64,000 bases of DNA from the NCBI GenBank assembly GCA_001600415.1, contig BCJX01000009.1, forward strand, positions 600,358 through 664,357, given 5' to 3'. Both the position numbers and the translations under genes were made by a program. The number at the start of each line of letters is the position of its first letter. The first letter of the stretch is position 1. This document shows positions 49,523-60,514 of the stretch, piece by piece. The notes under the pieces are model-generated. The model did no database searches. It had not been told where the DNA came from and saw only the letters and a list, made by a program, of their open reading frames with translations. Origin of the DNA: Pascua guehoae (lineage: Eukaryota; Basidiomycota; Tremellomycetes; Trichosporonales; Trichosporonaceae).

Positions 49523-50008
49523 GGTGGGCGGAACGGGAAACGGGGGTGATAGAGGGTCGGGTTCTCAAGGGGGGACAGGTGGATCGCCTGTCTGCTGCCG
49601 TGCTCGTTTTGCGCGTCGGATGCGTTGCGGAGCGGTGTCGAGGAGGCGTCGGTGAGCAGCGTAGGGCGGCGGAGTGACGGTGAGCTCGATGATGGCAGGT
49701 GGGGTGGTGGTCGGTCACTCGTCTTTGGGACCAGATTGAGGAAATTCGAACATTTCTTATCACAAGTTACAAAAATTATTAACACGTAAGAGTCAAATTG
49801 GTTACGTAACCAGGAAGATCAATATCTTACGTGTATTTGATGGCTTGGATTGTTTCGTTCTGATATAAATGCTTCCGCTACGCGTCTGGATGTCATCTTG
49901 GACGCGTCTGGCTTTGGCCACCGCGTCCAGAAAACACAACCAAACCCCTCGCAACAACAACCCGTACACACCCAACTCCACGACCCGTCATCCAACGGCC
50001 AGCGAACC
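49523..50008. other. Divergent promoter region, NOP58 and TOF1
   Basis: 486 bp. A markedly AT-rich stretch at 49740-49870 (ACAAAAATTATTAACACGTAAG, then TTACGTAACC, TCTTACGTGTA) contains three TTACGT/TACGTA-type motifs, unlike the GC-rich surroundings. It is a likely shared regulatory core. No gene was seen. Confidence 0.5.
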
Positions 50009-53000
50009 ATGAGCGGGTACGCTTCCGACAATGGCTTTGACAGGCGTGTCCTGGACGACATGCCAGACATGCTCGTCGAGGACCGTCACGAAGTGTTCCT
50101 CCCCGCAGTTCAAGCACTGGTCAACGCCATCGGTGGTTACGAGGAAGTGCCATCCGAAGACCTGCCAGGGGTATTCACCACCATCTACCGTCCAGGTGAC
50201 TCGGTGCTTCCTGTCCTCAAGGATTTGAAGAAACTCTGGCGCAAGGATGATACGGACGACGAGCGCACCGTCGCCCGCTGCATGGCTCAGGCGGGGTTGA
50301 TGAAGGAGCTCATCGCGCTCGTGAAGGAGTGCACCTTTCGTGGAGACTGGGGACGAAAGGTGTCGTTGATGGCTTGTGAGTTGCGAGATAGCTGTGCTGC
50401 AACTCATACCCAGGCGACCTCATTGCGGCACTCACATGGCCGATCGACGTCGCCCAGGAGCTCAAGGAGATGGAGGAGGAGGGCGAAGTGGTCACAGACT
50501 ATGCAAGTCTGCTGCACGCGCAGGTCGTGTACAAGGTCAGCTTGACTTCTAGGACACGGTAGCTGACCCGCAGGCCCATATCATCCAGGGAGATACACTC
50601 AAGTACCTCTTGGCCCTCCTTTTACCATGCTTTGGCAAGCCTCGCCGTGACGAAAAGGACGAACGCATCATCTCACTCGGTCTCCACATTGTGCGCAACC
50701 TTCTTGCCATTCGCGACGTTCCTGCCCCAGATAGCGCAACGGGTAACAAGGCATTCCTATCCAGTCTTCAGGTTGGTGGCCAACTTGAACGGAACTGACA
50801 CCAGTCTAAACTCGTCGTCCAGCTCAGCAAGCTCACATATCTCGATCTGTTTGTCACCCTTGCGTCTGGTGCCGACAAGGGCGAGTTTAACCCTTACAAT
50901 GTGCTTGTGCTGGACATTTTGCATCTCATCTTTCGGTCCGTCAGCCCCCAGGAGCTCTGCAAGGACCAGGCAAAGGTGGGTCGCCGAAGCGTCGCCAGGG
51001 CTTACCCACCCAGGCGCCGATCGAAAACCTGTCGCGACTTTTGGAAGAGGAACAACGCGTCAAGGCTGTCAAGGCTAGAAACCTGCCGTCTCGGCACTCG
51101 CGCTTTGGCACGACCATCACTGTCCGCGAGGTAAGTCGCGACTTTGGGTCATTCGCTGAACAACCAGGGCGAAACCAAGGTCGTCCTCCACAGCCAGAGT
51201 GCTGTCCAAGCGGATCCTGCTCTAATTCTCGACGAGGTCAAGCGCAAGAAAGCTCCAAGAGTCAAGAAGATTGTGGGTGACAAGATGTGGCGGCAGCTCA
51301 CCCACCAGGACGATCTCACGGTAGATGCCAACATGAGCCAAGAGTCCATGGTGGTGCTGCAAAACTTTGCAAAGGAATTCTTGGAGACATGTTTCAATGG
51401 TGAGCACGACATCCCAACCCAGCTGACCCCAGTCTTTATCGACTCTATATTGAGAGATATCCGCATGGAGCGCAGTAAAGTCCGGCCTGCCGATAGTATC
51501 CGCACCCTGTTCCTCTCCCGCTTCGGCGTCGAATATCTCCTCGCCTTGAGAAAAAAGGCGCTCACGGCAGCCGAGGCCAAGCACAAGCCTGAAGACGACG
51601 AGGCCGAAAAGCCAATGGTCCAGGTCGACCGTGAACTGCCCCTTGGCCTAGTAGGCGTGATGGCTGAGCTTGATTCTGTGCGCTGGGTGGTGTCGCGCAT
51701 GAAGATTTCCATGGACGATAAGCCGCCCGCCTGGACCGAACTGCAGGCGAGCATTGACTGTTTCTCGCAGATTGTGGGTATTCATCTCCCTGTGCCTTGC
51801 TGACGAAAGCTTTTGGTTCTCGATGCCATGTCTCTCTCGAGCGATGACGAGGATAGCGAGGTGGCCGAAATCCTGCAAAACCAGCTGTACTACAATGGTG
51901 ATATTCTCGACGCGTCCCTCCAGGTGGTCTCACAGTACAAGAACCAGTCAATCGGGTACCTCGAGTCGGTCGTGCAGTTTGCGTATGTGCTGCTGCGCAT
52001 GCTTGAGCGATACTCGAAAACCAAAGCATTCATGTTTGTGCGCAAGCGGAAAGCTGCACGCAAGAAGCGACAGGATCTGAAAGTCAACACGACGGGAGAA
52101 GCACCAATCCCAGAAGAGTATGTCAATGAAGAAGACGAGGAGGAAAACGAGCCCGACCGCGACGCGCCATCGTATTCCGAGCACAAGTTCCAGTTTGCCG
52201 CTTTTGAAAAGGTGGGTCGAGGGTATTCGTCAGCTGCTGACCCGTAGCGCTTTGCCCAAGAGTCTGTCTCCAACACACTCTTGGCGTACCTCGAGCAGTT
52301 CCACAGCTTTTTCGACGCCGACAAGATTCGACGCGTCACGGGTCTCATGCACAGGCAGGTTGTCAAGGCGCAGGCCGAGGGCTTGTATTTCAAGGTCTCT
52401 AGCTTGCACCTCTTCCGCCGCATCTTGGACCACCAGGCGTCGCTCCCACGCGGGGACGCCACACGCGATCTTGTGCACCTCATTACCTTTATCCTGCGCA
52501 AATTCTTCAAGCGCATGGAAGAGGACCCGTTCCTTATTGTTGAGGCCCTGACGCCAAAATCCGGCGGCAAGTGGAAGGAGGTGTCGTCCTATGCCAGCGA
52601 CGACGAGGGCAAGGGCGGGGCCAAGGCTGGAGTAAGTGCCATGCGGATTCTGATATCGGTTCTGACTCGCAGGGTACGGGCGAGCTCGAGTTTGTCAAGA
52701 AGAAGAATCTCTCGTGGAGCCAGCAGATGGGCGTTGTTGTCGCCATGCTCATCGAGGCGGGACATCGGGACTGGATTGCGTGGATCATCGAGGTGGGTTC
52801 AAGTGCCTTGTCCCGGTGCTGACATCTAGGCGCTGGAAATTGTGGTCGCTATGCGTATAGAGATTGTTCTTTCAGTCGATGGCGAGCAAGGGCTGGTTGT
52901 CGAGGACAGCGATGGGGAGCGTGCGGTACGCAACTTTGCTGGCCCAAGCAAGGAGGCGGTGGACAAGTTTGCACAGTATGGTGGGTTAGTATCTTGTGTT

Positions 53001-53801
53001 CCTCCCTAACCCTCAGACCTCGATGCGGACACTAGCGATCGCCGCACGGCGGTGCGGGAGAATGCGCATATGCGTCTGATGCTCCGGCTGCTCAATTTCG
53101 AAATGACAGACGGGGACTTCATGCAGCAGGCGTGGTTCTTGCCGTCGTCGGTAATCCCATCGACAATCTCGACATGCCTCGGTGCGCTCAAGCAGTTTTT
53201 GGAGGACCCACCGGCGCTGGTCGAGGATCCGAAGGCGCTGCTGCGACGAGCACGCAAACGCCGTGTGCGCAGCGCCTCGGGCGTCGATTCCGATGGAGAG
53301 CCCCGCCCGCCGCGCCGTCGCAAGGAAAAGGAGGTGCAAGTGTTCAAGTCGGCAGCATTCATCTACGATTCGGACGACGACGAGGATGCGGACGCGGCAT
53401 TCTTTGCGCGCGAGGAGCAGCTGCGTAGGGAGATGGAGGAGCTGGCACAAGCGACGGGAACGGCGATGCGCGCGACAGGGACAAAGAAGCGGAAGCGAAA
53501 GGATGCAGAGGAGAAGCATGTGAACGCAGACGAGGTGGAGAGTATCGCCAGTCAAGACGAGGGCGAGCGTATGGACGTGCAGGTCGAGGACGGAGTTGGT
53601 GAGGACGGGGCCGATGCCGACGACGAGAGCGACGACGAGCCGCCCCGCCAGCGCCGGCGCACCATGTCGCTGGGTGTTGCCAGCCGCGCAACCAGCCACG
53701 CGAGTGATGACAGCGGCGCGGGCAACGACAACGAGGTGGAGGTCGCCACGACTCTGCGGCGTCGGGCTCCGCGCATTGTCGACTCTGACGACTCGGAGTG
53801 A
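50009..53801 (+). CDS. TOF1: Replication fork protection protein TOF1/Swi1 (Timeless family)
   Basis: With its partner Csm3/Swi3 it stabilises stalled replication forks and signals the S-phase checkpoint. Twelve exons sum to 1129 aa: 50009-50375, 50414-50535, 50574-50771, 50805-50975, 51014-51130, 51168-51399, 51433-51773, 51810-52211, 52248-52631, 52673-52792, 52830-52980, 53017-53801. The N-terminal Timeless domain is recognised from VLPVLKDLKKLWRKDD, AHIIQGDTLKYLLALLLPCF, FNPYNVLVLDILHLIFR, and SRHSRFGTTITVR (a Timeless signature). A Timeless C region follows, then a highly acidic tail with basic patches. The intron at 51400-51432 is only 33 nt and in frame; removing it restores ETCFN-VFIDSILRDIRMER. 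Confidence 0.93.
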
Positions 53802-54631
53802 TCGTCCAAGACATTGTGGCTTAGTTGATGTTGTACATGCATATTTGCCTCATTCCGCTGCTGCACAAAGTTCCAGGCACGCAGGCGTTGCGGCAATAAA
53901 TCCCAACAGCCGTGCGTCGTGTTCATGGTGTGAACCCACAAAAAGTCTTGTCCAAAGTTTGAGCGAGTGTTGAAGTAGACGTCCGTGCGTCACCAAAGTG
54001 TCCGAACTCGCCATGCAAGACACGCTTGACGCGACTGGACACAGACGTCGCACGCGTCGCAGGACCAGGCATGGCATTCCAATGTCTGTCCTTGAGCGCG
54101 GCTTTTTGTGCTGAAGGCCGCAAAACGCCACTTGAAAACGCCCGCGTGCCTGGGAATGATTGACACCAGAAGAGTGGTACACCTCGTGGTTGGCTACAAG
54201 TTTGCATGCTTTGCAGGACGCTGCGGGAGACGTGCTCGCAGTTCTTCCGGCCGCTAGGGTGCTTCCGGACCGCGGGCAGAGCACGCGAGTGCGCGAGTGC
54301 AGCGGCGCAGCGGGCAGACCAGTTTACGCAGGCGACCATGGCGAATCCGTCCGCTCATGTCCAAGTCTGCGCCCGCCAACCCGCTGCCGTCGACGAGTCG
54401 CTCACCTTGTCACCTTTACTCACTCGCTCACTACCACCTCGCACACGTTCACGCACACCGTCCAGCCTAGCCTCTAGCCTATCCTCTAGTGTCTCGCTTG
54501 GCCAGCAGGCGTCTCTCGGTTTCATCGACTCTTTCACCCATACAGCGAACCCCAGCCGCACGATCCCCGATTCCCCGTTCGGCGTGCATTCCTCCACCGC
54601 ACTACCCACTGGATACACCCCCGCACGCACA
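53802..54631. other. Intergenic region, TOF1 to copper transporter
   Basis: 830 bp. A reading frame open from 54206 is in phase with the copper transporter and would add 142 residues, but they are Ser/Thr/Arg-rich with no conserved feature, so this is treated as leader. No gene was seen. Confidence 0.45.
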
Positions 54632-56056
54632 ATGGCACCCGCCCTCGCACTGGTGGGACGACAGCACGACCACTCGTCCATGTCGGGCATGGACGGGATG
54701 GACATGACCGACTCGATGGGCGCGGTCGCGCACGGCATGAAAATGTACGTGCACGGCACGATTGGGAGTGATAGTGAGTACCACCAGTCTTGGTCTTGGT
54801 CTTGGCCTTGGCGTCGGCGCCGGGCAGTGTCGAGTGGGAGTGGATGGCGTAACCAGTAACTCGAGTCCTCTGACATGCCTGCCTGCTGGCCCATGTCCCC
54901 CTTGCTTCCCACACACACAACACGCACACACACGCAGAGGCACAGCAACACGCACATGGCATCTGCGCACATGGCAACTGCATCTGCCTCCCATCTCCCT
55001 CCCCCATCGTCCTGCACTGCACACCGCACACTGCACACAGCCACCTTCCCCCCCACCCCCCCACCCCACCCAGCCCACTAACCCCCAGCGCTGTGGTTCG
55101 GCTCGTGGGTCCCCACATCCGCCGGCGCGACCGTCGGCGTGTGCATCGGCCTGTTCCTCCTCGGCGTGTTTGACCGGTACGTGCACGCGCTGTGGCGCGC
55201 GTGCGCCGCCGGCTGGGGCCGGGGACGCGTCTTTTCCCTCCCCGTCTCCGGGGGCATGATGGCGCCAAAGGAAAAAGCCGACGACGGCGACAATGCCGTG
55301 TCGCGCGAGTGGTCGACGACGGCCACCGCAACGGCGACAGCGACGGCGCTCAACACGGGCGTCCTGACGGCGCGGAACGCGGCGCCGGCGACTGGCGAGA
55401 AGGAGCTCGCGACGGGCACGAGCACGAGTTCGAGCACCGAGGACGAGAAGAAGGGGGATACGCTCGACGTCGACGGCGCCGAGGGCATTACGGCGTGCGC
55501 GTGCGGGTGTGGCGGGGGCCCGTGCGGGGGTCCCTCGGCGGCACCAGAGTACGAGGCCGTCGAGGGCGACCGGAAGCTGAGCGAGGCCGAGGCCGAGGCC
55601 GTCGCGAGCTGTTGTGGCGGGGCGCGGCCGGCGTCGCGCGCGTCCCGCCGGTCCGTACTGAGTTCGGCGTCTTTGCCTGCCCAGCCTGCCCCCGCCCAAC
55701 CTCCCCAACCCGCCGCAGCCTCCACCCCGCCCCAGCCCCCAGCCACGGCAGCCACCGCCTACGCGCCCTACACATACCCCGACTCGCCCTACGCCGCGTC
55801 CACCGCCCACCTCCCGCGCGCCGTATCCCGCGCCGCCGACCCGCGCCGCGCGCGCCGCTGGTCGCGGCCCTTTGACTGGCGCACAGACGTCCCCCGCGGC
55901 CTCTTGTTTACGCTCCAGACCACACTGCATTTCCTCATCATGCTCGTCGTCATGACGTTTCAGCTCTGGTGGATGATCTCGGTCATTGTCGGCATGGGCG
56001 TCGGCGAGGCCTTGTTTGGGCGTCTCGGCGCGCCGCCCCCAGGCGCTGCGGTTTAG
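54632..56056 (+). CDS. Ctr-family copper transporter with long cysteine-containing loop
   Basis: High-affinity Cu(I) channel of the trimeric Ctr family, on the plasma membrane or vacuole. Two exons, 54632-54773 and 55089-56056, give 369 aa. The N-terminal part is Met/His-rich (HSSMSGMDGMDMTDSMG, HGMKMYVHG), the copper-binding ectodomain of the family. TM1 follows SDTLWFGSWVPTS (exon join in phase). TM2 carries the pore motif MxxxM (MLVVM, residues 332-336) and TM3 the packing motif GxxxG (349-353). The loop between TM1 and TM2 is unusually long (about 225 residues), Thr/Ala-rich, with a Cys cluster CACGCGGGPCGG and a CC pair. The intron is 315 nt and low-complexity. Confidence 0.9.
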
Positions 56057-56556
56057 GGTCGTCGGGTCGTATTGGGTCTGTAGAGATAGGGGATTAGATG
56101 GATGACTGGTAATGATCAAGTGGGTGCGTGCTCATGGCATCGTGTTGGGTGTGGTGCAGCTTGCTGTGGAGCAACCTTGCCTGTCACCGGGACGTGCAGC
56201 CTGCGCTCGAAGGTGCGAGGGAGCGGCTCAGTGCCTCAGAGCTTGTTGCATGCAGGGTGCACCGCCTTGACGGGATGGTGATTATACCCCTGCCACCCCA
56301 ATCGCTCTCGCACGAGGGATGCAGAATCCACACGACGACAAACCATTGTGTGAGAATGCATCGTGAGCCTCAAGCGAAATGTTTACAACTTGACTCATTG
56401 CACCCCTGGCCCAGACAGAAGACGCGCAAACAGAGGCCTACACCCCACCCGCGCCCCAGACACGCCGCACACAGCCGCCGCCGCCCCACTCCTCCGACAT
56501 ATGCAAAAAGTGTACATTATGCAATACTGAATGAGTCGTGTCCTCTGCGTCTATCT
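56057..56556. other. Convergent 3' region, copper transporter and tRNase Z
   Basis: 500 bp with no supported gene; ordinary composition. Confidence 0.5.
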
Positions 56557-59518
56557 CTATGCCCTGGCCTTCTTTGCCTCTGGCTCGTCGCCCGACGCGT
56601 CGCTCTCGCGCTTGGTGCCCGCACCCGCCTGCGCCTGTGCCTGCGCCTGCGCCTGCTGCTTTTGCTTTTGGGCCCGATCCCTCTGCCTGGCCTCCTTTGG
56701 CTGCTTTTGCTTTTGCTTTTGCTGCTGCTGCTGCTGTTGCTTTTGCTTCTTGCCGGCCTTGTTGCCCTTGCCGCCTGCGTTCGTGGCCTTGCCGTCGTCG
56801 CCGTCCAGGACGCCGTCGTCCTCGTCCTCTTCGGCGTACAGGATCGACATGGCGTCCATGTAGTGTGCGAGTTTCCAGGTGTCGCGGACGCGGAGGGACA
56901 TGAAGTCGAATGAAATGGCGACCGCGGGCTCGATGGCGGTGCTGCCGTTGGCCACGTCGGCGCCCTCGACCTCGGCCGGTACGGTGGCCGGGGTGAGCTT
57001 TGGAATCTTGGGGTAGCGCTGCGAAAAGTGGTTGAGAATGACATAGCGCGCGCGCATGGCGCGGCCGACGTCGATGGCCTGCCCAAATGTGCTGTGACCC
57101 TTTTGCTGGGCCACCTCGGGCTTGTCGTCCTCGAGCGTCGCCTCGTGGATAAGCACGGTCGCGCCACGGGCCGCATGGACAAAGGCAGCGCACGGCTTGG
57201 TGTCGCCCGAGTAGGCAAGCTTCCAGCCCGACGAGTGTGCCAGGACCAGGCCGTACGCTGCGCCACGGTGCGCGACGGGTGGCGCCTGGATCGACACGAG
57301 GCCCATGTCGGCCAGCAGGCCATCGAGCCACGTCTGCATACGTGCCGTGCAGTCGGGGTGGGACCGGAATACGTTGACAAAGGGCCACTCGCGCTTCCCA
57401 GCCGCAACATCCGCCTCGCACGCTGCCTCTACCATCAGGGCCTCGGGGAATACTCCACGAGGGTGGGGCAGTGGTGGGGTACTCTCGGTCACGGGCGCGG
57501 CGTTCGGGTCATCCGTGTGGTTTTGCGCGTCGTCGGCCGACTCGTCCACGGGCAATTCGGCAATACCCGACGCGGGCGCCACCTCGGCGTCGTCGTCGCT
57601 AAACTGCCGAGCCGTGTATGGCCACTTGACGCGGCTGACGTTGATAAATTTCAAGTTTTCCAGCGCCTCTCGTGGCACACCGTCCTGCCACGCCCGCGTC
57701 TCTTGGAGCTGGAGCGCAATAGGGTACGGTGCGACGAGGTAGAGTGGAGTGTGGACGCCGTTCTGCAGTTAGCACCAAGCAAAGAGTACCACGACCCACC
57801 TTGAAGCGGTCAGCGAGCACGGCCGAGAGACCCAAGTGGTGGTCGGCGTGCATGTGGCTGATAAACACCAAGCGCAGGTCCTCGTAGACCTTTTTCAGTC
57901 CCTCGGGCCCAACCCGGCGGCGCAGTTGGCCCAGCGTCCCCTCGCCCGCGTCAAGGAGCGCGCCGCCGACACCGGGAATGTCGACGTGCGTCGCCGAGAC
58001 GTTGCGGTACTTTGACGGGATCGCGCTACCGGTTCCGAGTGTTGTCACGACAATGTCGTCACCGGGGACGGATGGTGTCTTCTCCCGCAATGCAGCCTCC
58101 TGGGCCACCGAGGCGCGCGCCGCATCAACCGCGGCGGCGTACTCTGGGCTCTGTGTCCGGATCGATTCCCGAGCGGCGTCGAGACTGGCGCCATCGTGGG
58201 GGAACTCGATGTCCTTTTCGTGGTTTGGAAGGATCTCGGGTGGGCCGACGGGGTGCATCCTCGCCAGGTGGTTGGGGGCGAGGACACTGGCGTTGGCCGG
58301 GAGGGCGGGGGGTGCGGGAGGCAAACATTCATGGTGTGGGACGGGGAACATTTCCGGGTCGAGCATGTTGAGCCGGAGGGCATTCCATGCCGCCGAGGTG
58401 AACACGGTCTGGTTTGTGCCCTCCGAGTCGGCAAAGAGGTGGTGGGTCTGAGGACCAAACGATGCCACCCACGCCTGGTACCGTGCGTCCTCCCATGTTG
58501 CTCGGGAGACGCGGTGCACAACGGTGTGGACTCCAACCTGTGGCGCTTCCCCCTGGTACGTTGTAAACGCACGCGACGCAAGGAGACGCTCCACATTGGC
58601 ATCCGAGCAGTGCACGACGATAAGAACCGCACCCTGGCCACCACCGACGAGGCAGTCCTCGGGCTTTACGATACGCTTGCCTCCCGGTGCCTGGGGGTCG
58701 GTGACCTCGATGCTCTCTCCCTGCGTGAGGCGCGCACGAACAGGGCCCTTGGGCACACCGAGTGCGTTGGCCTTGACAACGTCAAACTTGCCGCGCACGT
58801 CGGGCGTGCGGCAAATGTACACCATGTCGGTGGCGACGTCCGCGGCGCTGGGGACTGGGAGCGAGAAGCGATCGTCGGGGAGACAGGGGCGAGCGAGGCC
58901 CGGGAACGGCGTGTTCGGTGGAAAGTTGACTGAGCGGTCGGCACCGCCCCTAAACATGTCGCGCACAATGGTGTGTGCCCACTCGTTGAGCTGGTCTGCA
59001 GACAGCGTCGACGGACGTTCAGGCCCGGTAGGTACGCTCGCCTGCGCCTCGTCGGGCCGCAACGCCACGGCGTGGACGGTCATGCGCTGCGAGTCGTACA
59101 CCACCTCGGAGTCGGCGGTACTCGTTCGTGGGAACACGTGGGGGACGACGCCAAACGTGTCGCGGATCACCGACCCACGCAGCGTCGCGAGGTACTGGGC
59201 CGTGTCGGGTGGACCAACCACACCGAGGCCCTTGATGCCTGCGTCCGCCGCCGTCATGAGCACACCTGGAACATTAGCTCGGAGCTCCCAATACTCTATC
59301 CCCAACACACCTGGAAGTCCGCCGCGTCCCCACGAGCCGCCGGGGAGGAACACGGCCTGCATCGCCCGCATCCCCACGCGCTTTTGCACAAACGCGCGCT
59401 GTGTGCCCTCGCCGGCCCCAAACAGGAAGCGCGCATTGTCGAATGCAACGAAGATGGACAGGTCCGAGTCGGGACCCGGCGTAGTGAGCGCGCGTACCGT
59501 CCACGCGGGGTTGTTCAT
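56557..59518 (-). CDS. TRZ1: tRNase Z, long form (tRNA 3'-end endonuclease)
   Basis: Cuts the 3' trailer from tRNA precursors before CCA addition, in nucleus and mitochondria. Exons (minus strand): 59518-59311, 59265-57800, 57762-56557, giving 959 aa from the ATG at 59518 (MNNPAWTVRALTTPG). The N-terminal half is the degenerate metallo-beta-lactamase copy (FLFGAGEGTQRAF, GGLPGVLMTAADAGIKG). The C-terminal half is catalytic: TTLGTGSAIPSKYRN, the zinc motif HMHADHHLG, SGDTKPC, HEATLEDD and NHFSQRYPKIP. The tail is Lys/Gln-rich low complexity coded by a CAA/CAG/AAG repeat, ending KRESDASGDEPEAKKARA. The 45-nt intron 59266-59310 is in frame without a stop and was removed because LPG-VLMTAADAG is family sequence. 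A 96-residue in-frame extension is possible upstream. Confidence 0.95.
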
Positions 59519-59806
59519 TGCGCGATCGTAGTAGAATGGCGGCGGCGGCCGGGTGCGGGGACGCGGCGCCGTCGAATGCAGTTGCCGCGGTCGCAGAAGC
59601 TGCGGGAGAACGGGCGGCAAGAGCTGTCCAAAGGGGGTAGGGGGAAAGAGGCGGCGGGCGCCTGCGAGCCTAGAGGTGATGGTGGTCACTGTGGGCTGTG
59701 TCCGGGAGCGGAGTCGTGCAAGGAGCAAGTGGCGAGCGTGGGATGAGCTGCAGTTGTCGGTGGTGTTGCTCGTGTTGGTATCTAAGAGCCGACTACAGTA
59801 TGGCAA
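59519..59806 (-). other. In-frame N-terminal extension of tRNase Z, presequence-like
   Basis: An ATG at 59806 is in frame with the 59518 start and adds 96 residues beginning MPYCSRLLDTN. The segment is rich in Arg (HARHLLLARLRSRTQ, SRLAGARRLF, LLRPRQLHS), Ser, Thr, Leu and Pro, with only a few acidic residues, which fits a mitochondrial targeting sequence. Long-form tRNase Z enzymes are known to act in both nucleus and mitochondria, in human ELAC2 through alternative starts. A CACGTG lies only about 26 bp upstream of this ATG, so the transcription start could fall inside the extension. Confidence 0.5.
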
Positions 59807-59829
59807 CTCGAGCTCGAAATCTCCATATG

Positions 59830-59839
59830 CGTCACGTGA
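59830..59839. promoter_or_regulatory. Palindromic E-box GTCACGTGAC
   Basis: A perfect 10-bp palindrome containing CACGTG, as in the EXO84 upstream region. A likely bHLH-type binding site serving tRNase Z and/or the divergent transcript. Confidence 0.4.
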
Positions 59840-59949
59840 CCAGCAGGCGGACCGGAGCCGAGGAGCCTGGGCAGTTTTGCTTCCGTCAGCCTTGCTGGCT
59901 CGCCGCCCTCGCCCCTCCGCCGTCGCCTTTTAAACGTCGCTCTTTTCTC

Positions 59950-60190
59950 TTTCTCTTCTTCTTCAACGCCCCTCCTTATAGGTAAGCACAACTGACCCCA
60001 CCCACTCTCTGATGATTTTTCTTTTGCTGACAATCACCAGAGTCGCTTGGCAGCCCCTTTTTCCCACGGCTATCAGGTGCTCGGAGGGGCGGAGAGCGAG
60101 GTCCGCCCCCCTCCCGACCAGGTCGGGGGTTCGTGCAGCAGCCGTCCATGGTTCAGTCCAGGCCCCCGCTGATATGGCGGGGGAGTGAAG
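59950..60190 (+). ncRNA. Candidate spliced, structured noncoding RNA or 5' leader
   Basis: CTTATAG|GTAAGC at 59984 and GCTGACAATCACCAG ending at 60040 form a textbook local intron of about 57 nt. Downstream, within about 110 nt, are three strong hairpins: GGCGGA/TCCGCC (about 60089-60108), CCCGA-CCAGG-TCGGG (about 60113-60127) and CCCCCGC/GCGGGGG (about 60163-60183). No long coding frame crosses it. I could not match it to U1, U2, U4-U6, U3, SRP, RNase P/MRP or a tRNA. It could also be a spliced 5' leader of the S28 peptidase gene. Confidence 0.35.
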
Positions 60191-60514
60191 GATGCACGTC
60201 ACACTTTGTAACTTTTAGGCAGTGTTGTGTAGATTTTCATGCCAGTCGTGTTCTTTTCGTGTTCCTTTCCGTGCCAGGATGTCGAGTTTAGAGAGCCGCA
60301 TAGGCCGCAGAGGATGATGGTCGTGGTGGTCGTTGGCGAATTGGCCGTTTAGTGTGAGAGTTTGTGTGGCCATCCACAAGGCGTTTAGAAATTTGGGTGA
60401 TCCGTGTGCCCACGTGGTATGGCCGGCGATTGCCGATGCCCCACATGGTGCAAACGTCATGACGCGCATATCAATACCACCCGCGAACTCAACACGGCAT
60501 CCGCCCAACCCACC

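Larger units (their letters stand above)
59807..60514. other. Divergent region, tRNase Z and S28 peptidase
   Basis: About 700 bp with a palindromic E-box, a pyrimidine-rich tract (TCTTTTCTCTTTCTCTTCTTC) at about 59941-59965, an intron-like segment and three strong hairpins (see the ncRNA candidate). The remainder, 60190-60514, is the peptidase leader with no recognised feature. Confidence 0.5.

Noticed and set aside
54206..54631. 142-residue N-terminal extension of the copper transporter
   Set aside because: In frame but Ser/Thr/Arg-rich without a signal peptide or conservation; Ctr proteins normally start with the Met/His-rich segment found at 54632.
59980..60000. U1 snRNA (reverse complement GTGCTTACCTATAAGG resembles the U1 5' end)
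   Set aside because: It is simply the complement of a 5' splice site; the rest does not match U1 structure and the expected AUACUUACCUG start is altered.
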